Source: Aquiflexum gelatinilyticum (GTDB lineage: Bacteria; Bacteroidota; Bacteroidia; Cytophagales; Cyclobacteriaceae). From it: a stretch of 64,000 nt of DNA. The DNA is taken from contig NZ_JANSUY010000013.1 in the NCBI RefSeq assembly GCF_024741135.1, positions 175,776 to 239,775 of the forward strand. The letters run 5' to 3'. Positions 36,001 to 44,627 of the stretch are shown here, in pieces. A model generated the notes under the pieces. That model searched no databases. It was not told where the DNA came from and saw only the letters and a list, made by a program, of their open reading frames with translations. The position numbers and the translations under genes are program-made. Every line of letters begins with the position of its first letter. Positions within the stretch are counted from its first letter, which is position 1.

Positions 36001-37354
36001 AGCTACAGTTAAAGGTGACTTTGCAGAAAATGAAATTGAAGTTTCTGACGATGATGTTCAAGTTTTTGAGAAGATAGAGTCCATTGCAGTAAGTAAATCC
36101 ACAGAAACTGAAACATTCAATGAAGTTGGCCAGATAATTTCCTATACCATTACAGTTACCAATACCGGAAATACAACTTTAACCAATATTTCTGTGGTGG
36201 ATCCACTAACAGGAATGGATGAAATTATCCCAAGCTTATCTCCAGGTCAGACCGTATCATTCCAAACTACATATACTGTAAAAGTGGAAGACCTTATATC
36301 AGGTACCATTCTAAATACTGTTTTGGTTTCAACTACAGGTTCTGATGGAGATGAGGTAGACTCAACTGATTCGGTAACTATCGTGGGATCCAAGAATGAG
36401 ATTATTGCCAACGATGACGAATTTGGAACACATGCTTTGGATTTCGGCGGTGTATTGGGCAATATCCTTTCTAATGATTTGCTTAATGGACAACCCGTAA
36501 CACCTGATAATGTCAACTTTGAGTTCGTTGAACTTGATGGCATCATCGGTCTATTGACTACAGGAGATGGTGAATTGAGCCTTATCCCCGGCGTAAATGA
36601 AGCTAGGGAATACAGACTGAAGTATATCCTGACAGAATCCCTGAATCCAACCAACAGCGATGAAGCTTTTGTGACTTTCAGATTGGTCAATTCAGAGGTA
36701 GACATGAGCATCACAAAAACTTCAAACAATGCCGAAATTTTTGAAGGCGATGAATTCGAATACCAAATTGATGTAACCAATTCAAGCAGCTTTGATGCAA
36801 CAAATGTAGTGGTGGTGGATGATCTTCCAAACGGAATCACCTATGTAAGCTCTCGCTTTATTTCTACATCCACGGACATCAACGTGTCCACAGACTTGAC
36901 CGGAACAAAGCTAACCTACACCATTCCTTATTTCCCTGCCAATTCAAAATTGACTATTCATGTCAAGGTAAAAGCCAACGCATTGATCAACGGAAGTCCA
37001 TTGAGTATTGTAAACAGGGTAACGGTGGTTTCTGATGAAGATGATACCAATCCTGACAACAATGCCGCAGAAGATTCAAACGAAATCAATCTATTCTTTA
37101 TCCCAAATGTAATCACGCCAAATAATGATGGGAAAAATGACAGATTTGTCATCAAAGGATCCCAAAAATTTGCAAAAAGGGAAATTGTAATCCTCAACAG
37201 ATTTGGTGATCACCTTTATGAAAACAGCAATTATGACAATGATTGGAGTGCAGAAGGTATAGTTGGTGGTACTTACTTCTTTGTGTTCAGAGGAACAGAT
37301 TCTGAAGGTAAAGTACACGAGTTCAAAGGTTGGATCCAGGTTATCAAAAAGTAA
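33056..37354 (+). CDS. giant multidomain surface adhesin with type IX type B sorting domain
   Basis: A 1432-residue exported protein. The signal peptide covers about 1-33 (KISAQ). The N-terminal beta-rich region contains EIIYAGLYWSGR (about 118-130) and is seen in flavobacterial gliding-associated proteins. DUF11/DUF7507-like immunoglobulin-type repeats follow at about 545-640, 895-1000 and 1009-1110 (core YTFTVTNTGN), a linker domain near 1118-1210 (NDDEFGTHA), and DUF11 at 1215-1335. The C-terminal FIPNVITPNNDGKND...NRFGDHLYEN region (about 1345-1432) is the type B sorting domain. The directly following PorP/SprF gene mirrors the sprB-sprF pair, so adhesion and gliding are likely roles. Confidence 0.93.
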   Translation: MKAFFQYSFKKALLTNLFLILLTGVFSGKISAQTDNRVPFKHRVGNPAPENNIFKLRGDFTIIGNTNLTLLDQNEVNNSNNQMIYVDVDNNQNTVNSSSSTLVFSRENNADPNCSEIIYAGLYWSGRANPDLGMNFDVAIGTENGAPVTVSNKVQIAMHTNPIAFSFYTLTVGRNGSETNRYPRFSFTSKKGGDTYQFEFSNNNNNPARYRIGTSGPMTTLSNQTVSTDGNIRTVTFDPITITDGEVTLKIDRLQRIISRTEEVAAYQTEENFARITADGVFIPEIVKTVNLDKRKIRIKGPSSSDYQEITAAENDILYPAGELDDMYVGYADITQYIKNQGIGEYTVANVALTEGNGGRVGYFGHWGIVVVYENSKMNWRDVTVFDGYSYLKAIGDPAHVDGTLAIEGFKAVPNGPVNLKLGVMVGEGERGFTGDYLEIRNAADTEWVRLNHALNETNNFFNSSIYTPVSDNNGNLIANPRNPQFDNNTGIDIAMWNVPNPDNSIIANGQTSTVFRYGSRNDSYNIYSIAFSVDAYVPDIQGLNQIATINGEPATENPTVQPGQEIEYTLDIRNLGTEEIENGKVIIPIPFTSTFVDADFEVFFTSNTVKAPYFDPNLGATGSIVWELGELPLLEDINSILARITFKLKATEDCLILSNPNCDAFISVGGSISGKGKISQSEFSGIQLTQGFLDGDCEGEPIQTPLIIPIVGATEWANSNCGEVDLFDSFSFCNINPEEGIPFNSIAISFPVGIRFFDGIDPNKSNEFTASNPFPATSGTYFGIPVNSSNCIFEFKIEVSIVTTSPTVAEGAVYNYCQGQEIPNLNTLINPSNLGGESEYDVFFFTQAEGGEALQGYQIDSNDTGTVQIWVAEGSSSDCTGPRVLVTVNVNTCSIIFEKSGKLVDEDGNNITNAGDKIVYTFTVTNTGNVDYTNITLVDPKVTVVGGPIEILAPGATDSTTFTAEYILTQEDIDFGSFTNVATVKGDFAENEIEVSDDDVQVFEKIESIAVSKSTETETFNEVGQIISYTITVTNTGNTTLTNISVVDPLTGMDEIIPSLSPGQTVSFQTTYTVKVEDLISGTILNTVLVSTTGSDGDEVDSTDSVTIVGSKNEIIANDDEFGTHALDFGGVLGNILSNDLLNGQPVTPDNVNFEFVELDGIIGLLTTGDGELSLIPGVNEAREYRLKYILTESLNPTNSDEAFVTFRLVNSEVDMSITKTSNNAEIFEGDEFEYQIDVTNSSSFDATNVVVVDDLPNGITYVSSRFISTSTDINVSTDLTGTKLTYTIPYFPANSKLTIHVKVKANALINGSPLSIVNRVTVVSDEDDTNPDNNAAEDSNEINLFFIPNVITPNNDGKNDRFVIKGSQKFAKREIVILNRFGDHLYENSNYDNDWSAEGIVGGTYFFVFRGTDSEGKVHEFKGWIQVIKK

Positions 37355-37366
37355 ATCTCGCTGAAA

Positions 37367-38341
37367 ATGAAAAGATACCATAAAATATTTGGACTCTCCC
37401 TACTGTTAGCCATCTTGGCTGTTCAGTCAGGAAATGGACAGCAGCTGCCACAGTTCAGCCAATATATTTTCAATGGATTGCATATCAATCCAGGATATGC
37501 GGGATATAAAAACCAAGGATACATACAAAGTACATACAGGAATCAGTGGGTAAATCTTGAGGGAGCTCCACGGACATTTACGATTACAGCGGATTTGAGT
37601 GCAAATGAAGGAATGATGGGATTTGGTGTATCAGTGCTGTCAGATCAGATCGGGCCTACAAGGACAACCACCGGATTACTAACTTATTCCTACAGAATCC
37701 AAACAGGCAAAGAATCTTTTCTTGCCCTTGGAGCAAGCGCTGGGGTGTCTGAATATCAACTAGACGGAAACATGCTCAATCCAATCGATCAGGATGACGT
37801 GGAAATACCTGCCGGAATCAACAACCTATATAGCCCAAACATGAACGTGGGTCTATTTTATCACAATACCAGATTCTATGCAGGATTAAGTGCTTTCAAT
37901 ATGATTGGAAAGAATTCCTTGGAAAGACAGGATATTTCTCTTTCTCTTCACGACTTACATTTCTTCCTGACTGCGGGTGCAATGGTCCCAATCACAGATG
38001 CAATTGAATTCAAACCTTCTTTTTTGATCAAAGAGGTTAAAGGTTCTCCGACCAACCTTGACCTAAATGGGATGTTCCTTTTCATGAACCGGCTATGGTT
38101 GGGGGCGTCTTACAGGACAAATATTCATATCTGGAATGACAACCTTGAAAGTGATATCAGTAGAAGAAACGCTGTGGCATTTATAGTTGAAGTTTTTGCC
38201 ACAGATAAAGTAAGATTCGGGTATGCATATGATCAAACATTAAATGCTCTACAAAATTCCAGAAATAATTCTCATGAGTTTTCTGTTGGATTTTATTTAT
38301 CCCCTAGGAAAGTCACAATGAAAAATCCAAGATGGTTCTGA
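37367..38341 (+). CDS. PorP/SprF-family type IX secretion outer-membrane protein
   Basis: A 324-residue outer-membrane beta-barrel protein of the PorP/SprF family. A signal peptide (about 1-25, VQSGNGQ) is followed by the family hallmark LPQFSQYIFNGLHINPGYAGYK (split here at residues 27-48), YRNQWVNLEGAPRTFTI, and LSANEGMMGFGVSV. Later strands include NVGLFYHNTRFYAGLSAFN and a terminal FSVGFYLSPRK strand. In Flavobacterium johnsoniae SprF is needed to export the SprB adhesin encoded next to it. The same arrangement here (12 nt after the adhesin) argues that this protein serves export or display of the 1432-aa adhesin. Confidence 0.95.
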   Translation: MKRYHKIFGLSLLLAILAVQSGNGQQLPQFSQYIFNGLHINPGYAGYKNQGYIQSTYRNQWVNLEGAPRTFTITADLSANEGMMGFGVSVLSDQIGPTRTTTGLLTYSYRIQTGKESFLALGASAGVSEYQLDGNMLNPIDQDDVEIPAGINNLYSPNMNVGLFYHNTRFYAGLSAFNMIGKNSLERQDISLSLHDLHFFLTAGAMVPITDAIEFKPSFLIKEVKGSPTNLDLNGMFLFMNRLWLGASYRTNIHIWNDNLESDISRRNAVAFIVEVFATDKVRFGYAYDQTLNALQNSRNNSHEFSVGFYLSPRKVTMKNPRWF

Positions 38342-38343
38342 TC

Positions 38344-40704
38344 ATGAGAAGAATATTTTGCCTCATTTCCCTGATTTTACTAGTCGGAATTCCTCCGATC
38401 CATTCCAATGCACAGAATAGACTTTTGCGCTATGCAGATAAACAAAAAGATTTGGAGAATTTCCAGCATGCAGCAGAAATATACGAACAGGCATATAACA
38501 GAAATCCAAAAATAACTACAGCAAGAAATGCTGCAGAAGCTTACAGCCAAATCCAAGAGTATGATAAATCTTTTGCTTGGTGGGAAAAAGTAATCACAAA
38601 TCCAGAGGCTGAAAGGTCGGATTATTCCAAATACCTGAATGCTGCAATAAAAGTCGGAAAAGCAGACCAAATTGACGGAATGCTTAAAGGCTCTTCCTTT
38701 GATGAGAGTGACTTTCCTGAGTTGGACTTTGATCTGATCAGAAGCATGTCCTCAAAGAAGGTCAATGTCAAATTAGTCCAAGCAAATGGAATCAACAGCG
38801 ACGGGTCCGATTTTGGACTGCAAGTAGATAAGAATGGCTCCAAGTTCTTCTCAAGCGATAGAGGTAGTGTTATCCCTACAAACAAAAAAGGTATCCGGTT
38901 GGATGCAAAAAGTAATCTTTACAATTCCGAAAAAAGCAGCTTTAATGACAGGTCTTTCTTTGGAATCTATAAATTTGATAAGGACAGCACACTTTCAAAA
39001 TTGGTGTCGGATCTCCCTGAAGCCCTCCACATCAGTGATCCAAGCTTGATGGAAAGCCAAAATATCGTTTTCTATTCTGTAATAAGAGATGTCAATAAAA
39101 TCAAAGGAAGCAGAGAATTTACCCTTCATTCGGAAATTTTCTACAGCATAATCGGATCGGATGGAACATTATCTTCTTCTAAACCCTTTCCTCTAAATAA
39201 TTTCACTGAATATGGTGTTTTGAATCCTTTTGTAGACGAGGAGAATCAAAGAATTTACTTTGTATCTGACATGGAAGGAGGGGTAGGCGGCTTTGATATC
39301 TATTATGTCACTTATGATGGGGACCTTAACTTTAGTGAACCTGTTAACCTTGGCAAAGAAATCAATACTCCAAAAAACGAACGATACCCATCTGTTAATG
39401 GATCCACTTTTTATTTTGCATCTAATGGACATCCTGGTTTGGGAGGTATGGATATCTTCAAAGCAGACATTTCCTCCTCTGGATTCAGTAATATCCAAAA
39501 CATGGGATTGCCTTACAATTCTCCCAGAGATGATTTTGGGTACATTGTTACCAAAGATGGTAAAAGATACCTGAGTTCTGATAGAGTTGGCGGAATGGGA
39601 TTAGATGACATTTACCTGATAGAGGTTCTGTTCAAGAAATTGATTGCAAGGGTAATCGATTGTGATGACAAGATCATCAGCGAGTCATTCAATACGGCTT
39701 TAGTCAATAAAGAAGGTGGGGAAATGATGACCTCAATCAGAAATGAAAAGGGTGAAATTTTGGCCGATTTAGAACCTGAAAGTAATTTTAATCTTAAAAT
39801 CAGTAAAAAAGGATATTTTAGCATCTATGACAGTACACTTTCTACCATTGGTTTGGAAGATGATGTTTTGGAAAGAGAATATAAACTTGTCAAGATACCT
39901 TATAATCTCCCTGTCATGGTGGATATCGTGTACTATGATCTTGACAAAGCTAAAATCAGGAAAGATGCAGAACCGGTTCTCAACAAAATCGCAGAACTGA
40001 TGGCCAAATATGACTTCCTTGACTTAGCCGTGGCCTCTCATACGGACTCCAGGGCTTCTGACAAGTACAACATGTTATTGAGTGAAAAGCGTGCCGAAGC
40101 AGTTAAAAATTACCTTTCACAATTTGGAATACCTGAAAACAGGGTTAGAATTGATTGGTATGGTAAAGAAAAATTAACCAATGATTGTGGTGACGGTATA
40201 CCTTGTCCTGAGTTGAAGCATCAATTGAATAGAAGAAGTGAATTGGTCTTGGAAGCATTCAGCGATTCAAACAAAGAATATGATTTACCAGCATCTTTGC
40301 TAGGGAAGGATCTTTGCGACGAAAACTCTCTGTTTGAGGAAATTCAAAATGAAATGAACTCGATTCCTGTGGTTTACTTTGACTTTGACAAATCTACCAT
40401 CAGAGCCGTGCATGAGAAAGATTTGGAAAAGGTAGGACTGACGATGAAAAAACTGAAAAACCTTCAACTTTATATTGCCGGCCATACTGACCAAAGAGGA
40501 AATGAAGATTATAACCTGAAGCTGGCAGAAAGAAGAGCCAAAGCAGTTTTAGAATACCTGGTCCAACGTGGTGTAGAATCCAATAGAATAGAATTCAAGT
40601 GGTTTGGAAAATCGCAACCAATCAATGACTGCAATACAATACCCTGTACTGAAAATATGCATCAGTTAAACAGGCGTACAGAACTTCACCTTAAGGGTAA
40701 TTAA
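38344..40704 (+). CDS. tandem-OmpA anchoring protein of the adhesin operon
   Basis: A 786-residue exported protein. The signal peptide (about 1-24, IHSNAQ) is followed by TPR-like helices (about 35-85) and a WD40/PD40 propeller region (about 150-435) with NPFVDEENQRIYFVSDM and RYPSVNGSTFYFASNG. It ends in two OmpA domains, at about 522-640 and 674-786. Each keeps the peptidoglycan-binding core: ASHTDSRAS...SEKRAEAVKNYL in the first and AGHTDQRGN...AERRAKAVLEYL in the second. One OmpA domain is usual, so the duplication is notable. The start at 38344 is 2 nt after the SprF-like stop. It probably fixes the secretion/adhesin complex to the cell wall. Confidence 0.93.
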   Translation: MRRIFCLISLILLVGIPPIHSNAQNRLLRYADKQKDLENFQHAAEIYEQAYNRNPKITTARNAAEAYSQIQEYDKSFAWWEKVITNPEAERSDYSKYLNAAIKVGKADQIDGMLKGSSFDESDFPELDFDLIRSMSSKKVNVKLVQANGINSDGSDFGLQVDKNGSKFFSSDRGSVIPTNKKGIRLDAKSNLYNSEKSSFNDRSFFGIYKFDKDSTLSKLVSDLPEALHISDPSLMESQNIVFYSVIRDVNKIKGSREFTLHSEIFYSIIGSDGTLSSSKPFPLNNFTEYGVLNPFVDEENQRIYFVSDMEGGVGGFDIYYVTYDGDLNFSEPVNLGKEINTPKNERYPSVNGSTFYFASNGHPGLGGMDIFKADISSSGFSNIQNMGLPYNSPRDDFGYIVTKDGKRYLSSDRVGGMGLDDIYLIEVLFKKLIARVIDCDDKIISESFNTALVNKEGGEMMTSIRNEKGEILADLEPESNFNLKISKKGYFSIYDSTLSTIGLEDDVLEREYKLVKIPYNLPVMVDIVYYDLDKAKIRKDAEPVLNKIAELMAKYDFLDLAVASHTDSRASDKYNMLLSEKRAEAVKNYLSQFGIPENRVRIDWYGKEKLTNDCGDGIPCPELKHQLNRRSELVLEAFSDSNKEYDLPASLLGKDLCDENSLFEEIQNEMNSIPVVYFDFDKSTIRAVHEKDLEKVGLTMKKLKNLQLYIAGHTDQRGNEDYNLKLAERRAKAVLEYLVQRGVESNRIEFKWFGKSQPINDCNTIPCTENMHQLNRRTELHLKGN

Positions 40705-40749
40705 TAATTCAAGATTTTATTTTTTAAACTTGCGAGATAGATAAGTAAA

Positions 40750-40780
40750 AATGGCCTCCTTCTGGGAGGTCCTTTTTTTT
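40750..40780 (+). terminator. intrinsic terminator of the adhesin operon
   Basis: GGCCTCC and GGAGGTCC form a 7-bp stem (one G-T pair) followed by eight T (40773-40780). Confidence 0.8.
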
Positions 40781-41013
40781 GCCTCCTTTTGGAATGTTGA
40801 TTCCATAATATGAGACTTAGGTCCTGTTTATACCTTTATTCTTTCTGTTTTCTGTCAAAATTTAAACCCAATGCGACCTGATTTTATATTTGGAAAATAT
40901 TCTCAAATTCGATCATAAGAATACCACATTTCGTTTTTCAGAGGGAAAAGATGAATATGATTGATCCCCATTATCAAAAAGGAAGCCAAAAAAAATTAAA
41001 CTTTCACTTCAAA

Positions 41014-41046
41014 TCAAAAAAAAACCGGGAAGGCATAGCTTCCCGG
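41014..41046 (-). terminator. intrinsic terminator of the M23 peptidase gene
   Basis: CCGGGAAG (41025-41032) and CTTCCCGG (41039-41046) form a perfect 8-bp stem. The plus-strand A-run at 41016-41024 gives the T-tract on the minus strand. Confidence 0.85.
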
Positions 41047-41075
41047 ATAGTGAAATCTTTATAATAGGGCGAAGG

Positions 41076-42350
41076 TCAAGGATTTACTTTGGCAACAAGT
41101 TTTTGATTTGAATCAATATAAGGTATAGCAGCTATCTGTCTCATTTTTTCCATTTTTACCTGTTCAAATGCCATCCTGTTTTCCTGTGAAATTGGGTCCG
41201 ATGGTGGAATTTTTTCTTTCAACCAATCTTCCTGTTTGCCGTTTTTCCAAAATCTGAAACAAAGATGCGGTCCGGTCGCCAATCCGGTACTCCCTACATA
41301 TCCGATTACTTCACCTTGTTTAACTCTTGACCCAGGCTTCATTCCTTTTGCAATTTTGGACATGTGAAGATACTGTGTGGTGTAAGTTCCGTTGTGTTTG
41401 ATTTTTACAAAATTTCCATTTGCCCCTGTATACCTGGCTTCTAAAACTGTACCATCACCAACTGACCTGATTTCTGTACCGGTCGGGGCCGCATAATCAG
41501 TTCCTAAGTGTGCTTTATATCTTTTTTGGACGGGATGAAACCTATTGAGGTTATACCTGGAACTGATCCTTGAATACTTAAGCGGATCTCTCAAAAATGC
41601 TTTTTTGAAACTGTTGCCTTCCTGATCGAAAAATGTTCTTTCGCCATTTTGTTCAAATGGAATAGCATGATAAGGAACTCCCATATGCTCAAAATATGCC
41701 ACTTCGATATCTCCTATTCCTATCACAGTGCCTTCTACTACTTTTTCAGAATATGATACCTTGAATTTGTCACCCTTTTGAAGCCTTTGAAAATCAACCG
41801 CCCAACCATACAAATCGGCAAATTGGTCAATCAAGTCAGGACCAATCCCTATTTCGGTCATGTTTACATATAGATTGCTACTGATGGTTCCTCCGATTTC
41901 TACTTTGCGGAATTCAACAGGTTTTTCTTCTTTGTACACTTCACCTTCATCCAATTTGAAAACCACAAACTCAGCGGGATTGGGTTCGTAGATAAAAAAT
42001 TGAGCCAATGCGGTGTCTTTGGAAGAGAGCACGGTAAATTTTTTGTTAAAAGAAATCTTTCTAACGTCAAATATGTCCTTCGATTTTCTGGCGATTTCGT
42101 CAATGATTTGATAAGGGACATTGAATGGAGCCAAAATAGTTGACAATGTTTGGTTCTTACCGACTACGCCCTCTACCACATCCAATTCATTAACATTGAT
42201 ACCATAGAGAATCTGATCTTCTTTCTTCTGTTCTACCAATTCAATTTTTTCTTGGGTAATCTCAGGTTCATTTTTTTGCTTTTGACTAAAATAGTACACA
42301 GTGCCAAAAACCAGCAAAGTCGAGATAGTAAAAGTTAATTTTTTGTTCAT
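41076..42350 (-). CDS. M23-family peptidoglycan endopeptidase with HxC zinc motif
   Basis: A 424-residue cell-envelope peptidase. One N-terminal membrane helix or uncleaved signal (KLTFTISTLLVFGTVYYF) is followed by LysM/OapA-like beta domains and the LytM (M23) domain. The zinc motif HLGTDYAAP gives His281 and Asp285, and QYLHM gives His329. The usual HxH is HLC here (His362, Cys364) in TGPHLCFRFWKNG. Cysteine in this place recurs, as far as I recall, in Bacteroidota M23 proteins, and it can still bind zinc. The ATG at 42350 is preferred; a Met at 42410 lies further upstream. It probably cuts peptide cross-links in peptidoglycan. Confidence 0.92.
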   Translation of the reverse strand: MNKKLTFTISTLLVFGTVYYFSQKQKNEPEITQEKIELVEQKKEDQILYGINVNELDVVEGVVGKNQTLSTILAPFNVPYQIIDEIARKSKDIFDVRKISFNKKFTVLSSKDTALAQFFIYEPNPAEFVVFKLDEGEVYKEEKPVEFRKVEIGGTISSNLYVNMTEIGIGPDLIDQFADLYGWAVDFQRLQKGDKFKVSYSEKVVEGTVIGIGDIEVAYFEHMGVPYHAIPFEQNGERTFFDQEGNSFKKAFLRDPLKYSRISSRYNLNRFHPVQKRYKAHLGTDYAAPTGTEIRSVGDGTVLEARYTGANGNFVKIKHNGTYTTQYLHMSKIAKGMKPGSRVKQGEVIGYVGSTGLATGPHLCFRFWKNGKQEDWLKEKIPPSDPISQENRMAFEQVKMEKMRQIAAIPYIDSNQKLVAKVNP

Positions 42351-42615
42351 GTTTAGAGGGGTGAAATATCGTACTCTCCCAAATAAATTTAAATTTGGTT
42401 CAAAATCCAAATTATTTACAACTTTTCAAGTCATAATTAATATTTTGACTATACTAATCAACGTGAAGTACAATTTGGTATTTCATATAAATGCCATTTT
42501 TTTGTTTTTCATCTCGCTGATATTGTAGAAAATCCAACCAAACATCTGTTTTTTTGCCAAATAAAAAGTTTTTTCAAACTTCTTGATCATTTTAGAATTG
42601 TCCCCAAGCTTTGTT

Positions 42616-42623
42616 TATCTTTG
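42616..42623 (+). promoter_or_regulatory. putative -7 element of aspS
   Basis: TATCTTTG matches TAnnTTTG exactly, 28 nt before the chosen aspS ATG. A TTG lies at 42598-42600 (15-nt spacing, shorter than ideal). It lies downstream of the more distal in-frame start at 42583, which is therefore unlikely. Confidence 0.5.
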
Positions 42624-42651
42624 TCCACTTCAAAAAATACCATTCATTATC

Positions 42652-44412
42652 ATGCTTAGAACACATACTTGCGGAGAATTAAGGATACAAGATGTACATC
42701 AAAAAGTAACCCTTTCGGGTTGGGTGCAGCGGGTCAGGAATAAAGGCGGATTGATTTGGGTAGACTTAAGAGACCGATATGGCGTTACCCAACTGATTTT
42801 TGAAGAGGGATCCTCTGACAAATCGCTACTTGAAAAAGCCGCCTCTTTAGGAAGGGAATTTGTAGTCCAAGCCAAAGGAACTGTTCTGGAAAGAACTTCC
42901 AAAAATGACAAAATGAGTACCGGGGATATTGAAATCAAAGTTGATTCACTTGAAATTTTGAACCCATCCAAAGTTCCTCCCTTCATCATCGAGGACGAAA
43001 CAGACGGCGGCGATGAATTGAGAATGAAATACCGATATCTTGACCTGAGAAGAAATGTGGTCAGGGAAAAACTCCAACTCAGGCACCGCATGATGCAGGA
43101 GACAAGAAAATATATGGATGGACAGGACTTTATCGAAGTGGAAACGCCTGTTTTGATCAAATCCACTCCTGAAGGGGCAAGGGATTTTGTTGTTCCAAGC
43201 CGTGTCAACCCTGGAGAATTTTATGCTTTGCCTCAATCTCCACAGACTTTCAAGCAATTGCTGATGGTGAGTGGTTTTGACAGGTATTTTCAGATCGTCA
43301 AATGTTTCAGAGATGAAGATTTGAGGGCGGACAGACAGCCTGAGTTTACCCAGATAGACTGCGAAATGTCTTTCGTAAGTCAGGAAGATATCCTTAATAC
43401 TTTTGAAGGTTTGACTAAGCACCTTTTCGCAAATGTGAAAGGTGTACAATTGGAAGAAGTCAAAAGAATGACCTACGCCGAAGCAATGAGTGGTTATGGC
43501 AATGACAAACCGGATTTGAGGTTTGACATGAAATTTGTAGAACTCAATGACGTCGCTCAAGGAAAAGGTTTTTCCATTTTTGATCAGGCAGAGCTTGTCG
43601 TAGGAATCTGTGCTAAAGGCGCAGGTGAATACACTAGAAAGCAACTTGATGAATTGACCAATTGGGTGAAGAGACCACAGATCGGAGCCAAAGGATTGGT
43701 ATATGTCAAATGCAACGAAGACGGAACTTTCAAGTCAACTGTAGATAAATTCTATTCCAATGAGGATCTGATAGCTTGGGCCGAAAAGATGGGTGCTGAG
43801 GCTGGAGATCTGATTTTGGTTTTGAGTGGCGATGCAAAATCGACAAGAAAACAACTATCAGAACTCAGGCTGAAAATGGGTGAAGAACTCGGATTGAGGG
43901 ATAGAAATGTGTTCAAGCCACTTTGGGTGGTTGACTTTCCATTGCTCGAATGGGACGAGGAGACCAACAGATTTCATGCCATGCACCATCCATTTACTTC
44001 TCCAAAGAAAGAAGATATTCCGCTTTTGGAAACTGATCCGGGTTCCGTTCGGGCAAATGCCTATGACCTTGTCATCAATGGTGTTGAAATCGGAGGTGGG
44101 TCGATCAGGATCCATGATAGGACGACACAGCAATTGATGTTCAAGCACCTTGGGTTTTCTGAAGCTGAAGCGCAAAAGCAATTTGGATTTTTGATGGAAG
44201 CGTTTGAATTTGGAGCACCGCCACACGGAGGCATTGCCTTTGGATTTGACAGGCTTTGTGCCATTTTTGGTGGATCAGATTCCATCAGGGATTATATCGC
44301 CTTCCCAAAAAACAACTCCGGCAGGGATGTCATGATCGATTCACCAAGTACGATTTCTGATGAACAGCTGACAGAACTCTCCATCAAGGTCTCATTGTCA
44401 GAGAAAAAATAA
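42652..44412 (+). CDS. aspS: aspartate--tRNA ligase
   Basis: Class IIb aminoacyl-tRNA synthetase that charges tRNA-Asp. The 586-residue protein has the N-terminal OB-fold anticodon-binding domain ([23 protein letters not shown]), the motif 2 region [18 protein letters not shown], the bacterial GAD insertion domain (about 290-420) and the motif 3 region [13 protein letters not shown]. The GAD insertion marks the bacterial form. The ATG at 42652 ([10 protein letters not shown]) is chosen because a promoter element lies between it and the distal in-frame start. Confidence 0.98.
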   Translation: MLRTHTCGELRIQDVHQKVTLSGWVQRVRNKGGLIWVDLRDRYGVTQLIFEEGSSDKSLLEKAASLGREFVVQAKGTVLERTSKNDKMSTGDIEIKVDSLEILNPSKVPPFIIEDETDGGDELRMKYRYLDLRRNVVREKLQLRHRMMQETRKYMDGQDFIEVETPVLIKSTPEGARDFVVPSRVNPGEFYALPQSPQTFKQLLMVSGFDRYFQIVKCFRDEDLRADRQPEFTQIDCEMSFVSQEDILNTFEGLTKHLFANVKGVQLEEVKRMTYAEAMSGYGNDKPDLRFDMKFVELNDVAQGKGFSIFDQAELVVGICAKGAGEYTRKQLDELTNWVKRPQIGAKGLVYVKCNEDGTFKSTVDKFYSNEDLIAWAEKMGAEAGDLILVLSGDAKSTRKQLSELRLKMGEELGLRDRNVFKPLWVVDFPLLEWDEETNRFHAMHHPFTSPKKEDIPLLETDPGSVRANAYDLVINGVEIGGGSIRIHDRTTQQLMFKHLGFSEAEAQKQFGFLMEAFEFGAPPHGGIAFGFDRLCAIFGGSDSIRDYIAFPKNNSGRDVMIDSPSTISDEQLTELSIKVSLSEKK

Positions 44413-44417
44413 AACTC

Positions 44418-44448
44418 AAAAATCCCGGTTGAAAAATCGGGATTTTTT
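44418..44448 (+). terminator. intrinsic terminator of aspS
   Basis: AATCCCG (44421-44427) and CGGGATT (44438-44444) pair around a 10-nt loop, followed by T residues. Confidence 0.75.
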
Positions 44449-44627
44449 ATTTCTTGATTAAGAGCTATTAGATATGGATGTTTGAAGCGACTAGAATCAA
44501 TTTTAAATTTTTGAACATAGCCTCAATCGAAATATTTCAAATCTAAACAATAAGAAATGCTTGATCAAACCCAAAAATTACATAATTGATCTTGATTGAC
44601 TATGACATTCAACTTAAGGGTTAATTC

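Larger units (their letters stand above)
40705..41075. other. convergent intergenic region between the OmpA and M23 genes
   Basis: A 371-bp region with a terminator at each end (40750-40780 and 41014-41046). In between I see one isolated TAnnTTTG element (TATATTTG, 40885-40892, plus strand) with no gene downstream, which might start a small RNA but is not supported by a terminator on that strand. Confidence 0.4.

Noticed and set aside
39910..40704. Second OmpA domain as a sequencing duplication artefact
   Set aside because: The two domains differ at most positions while keeping the functional core, so this is a genuine diverged duplication.
40951..41064. 37-codon ATG frame across the M23 terminator
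   Set aside because: It is short, very Lys-rich and simply reads the terminator hairpin and A-run; it is probably chance.
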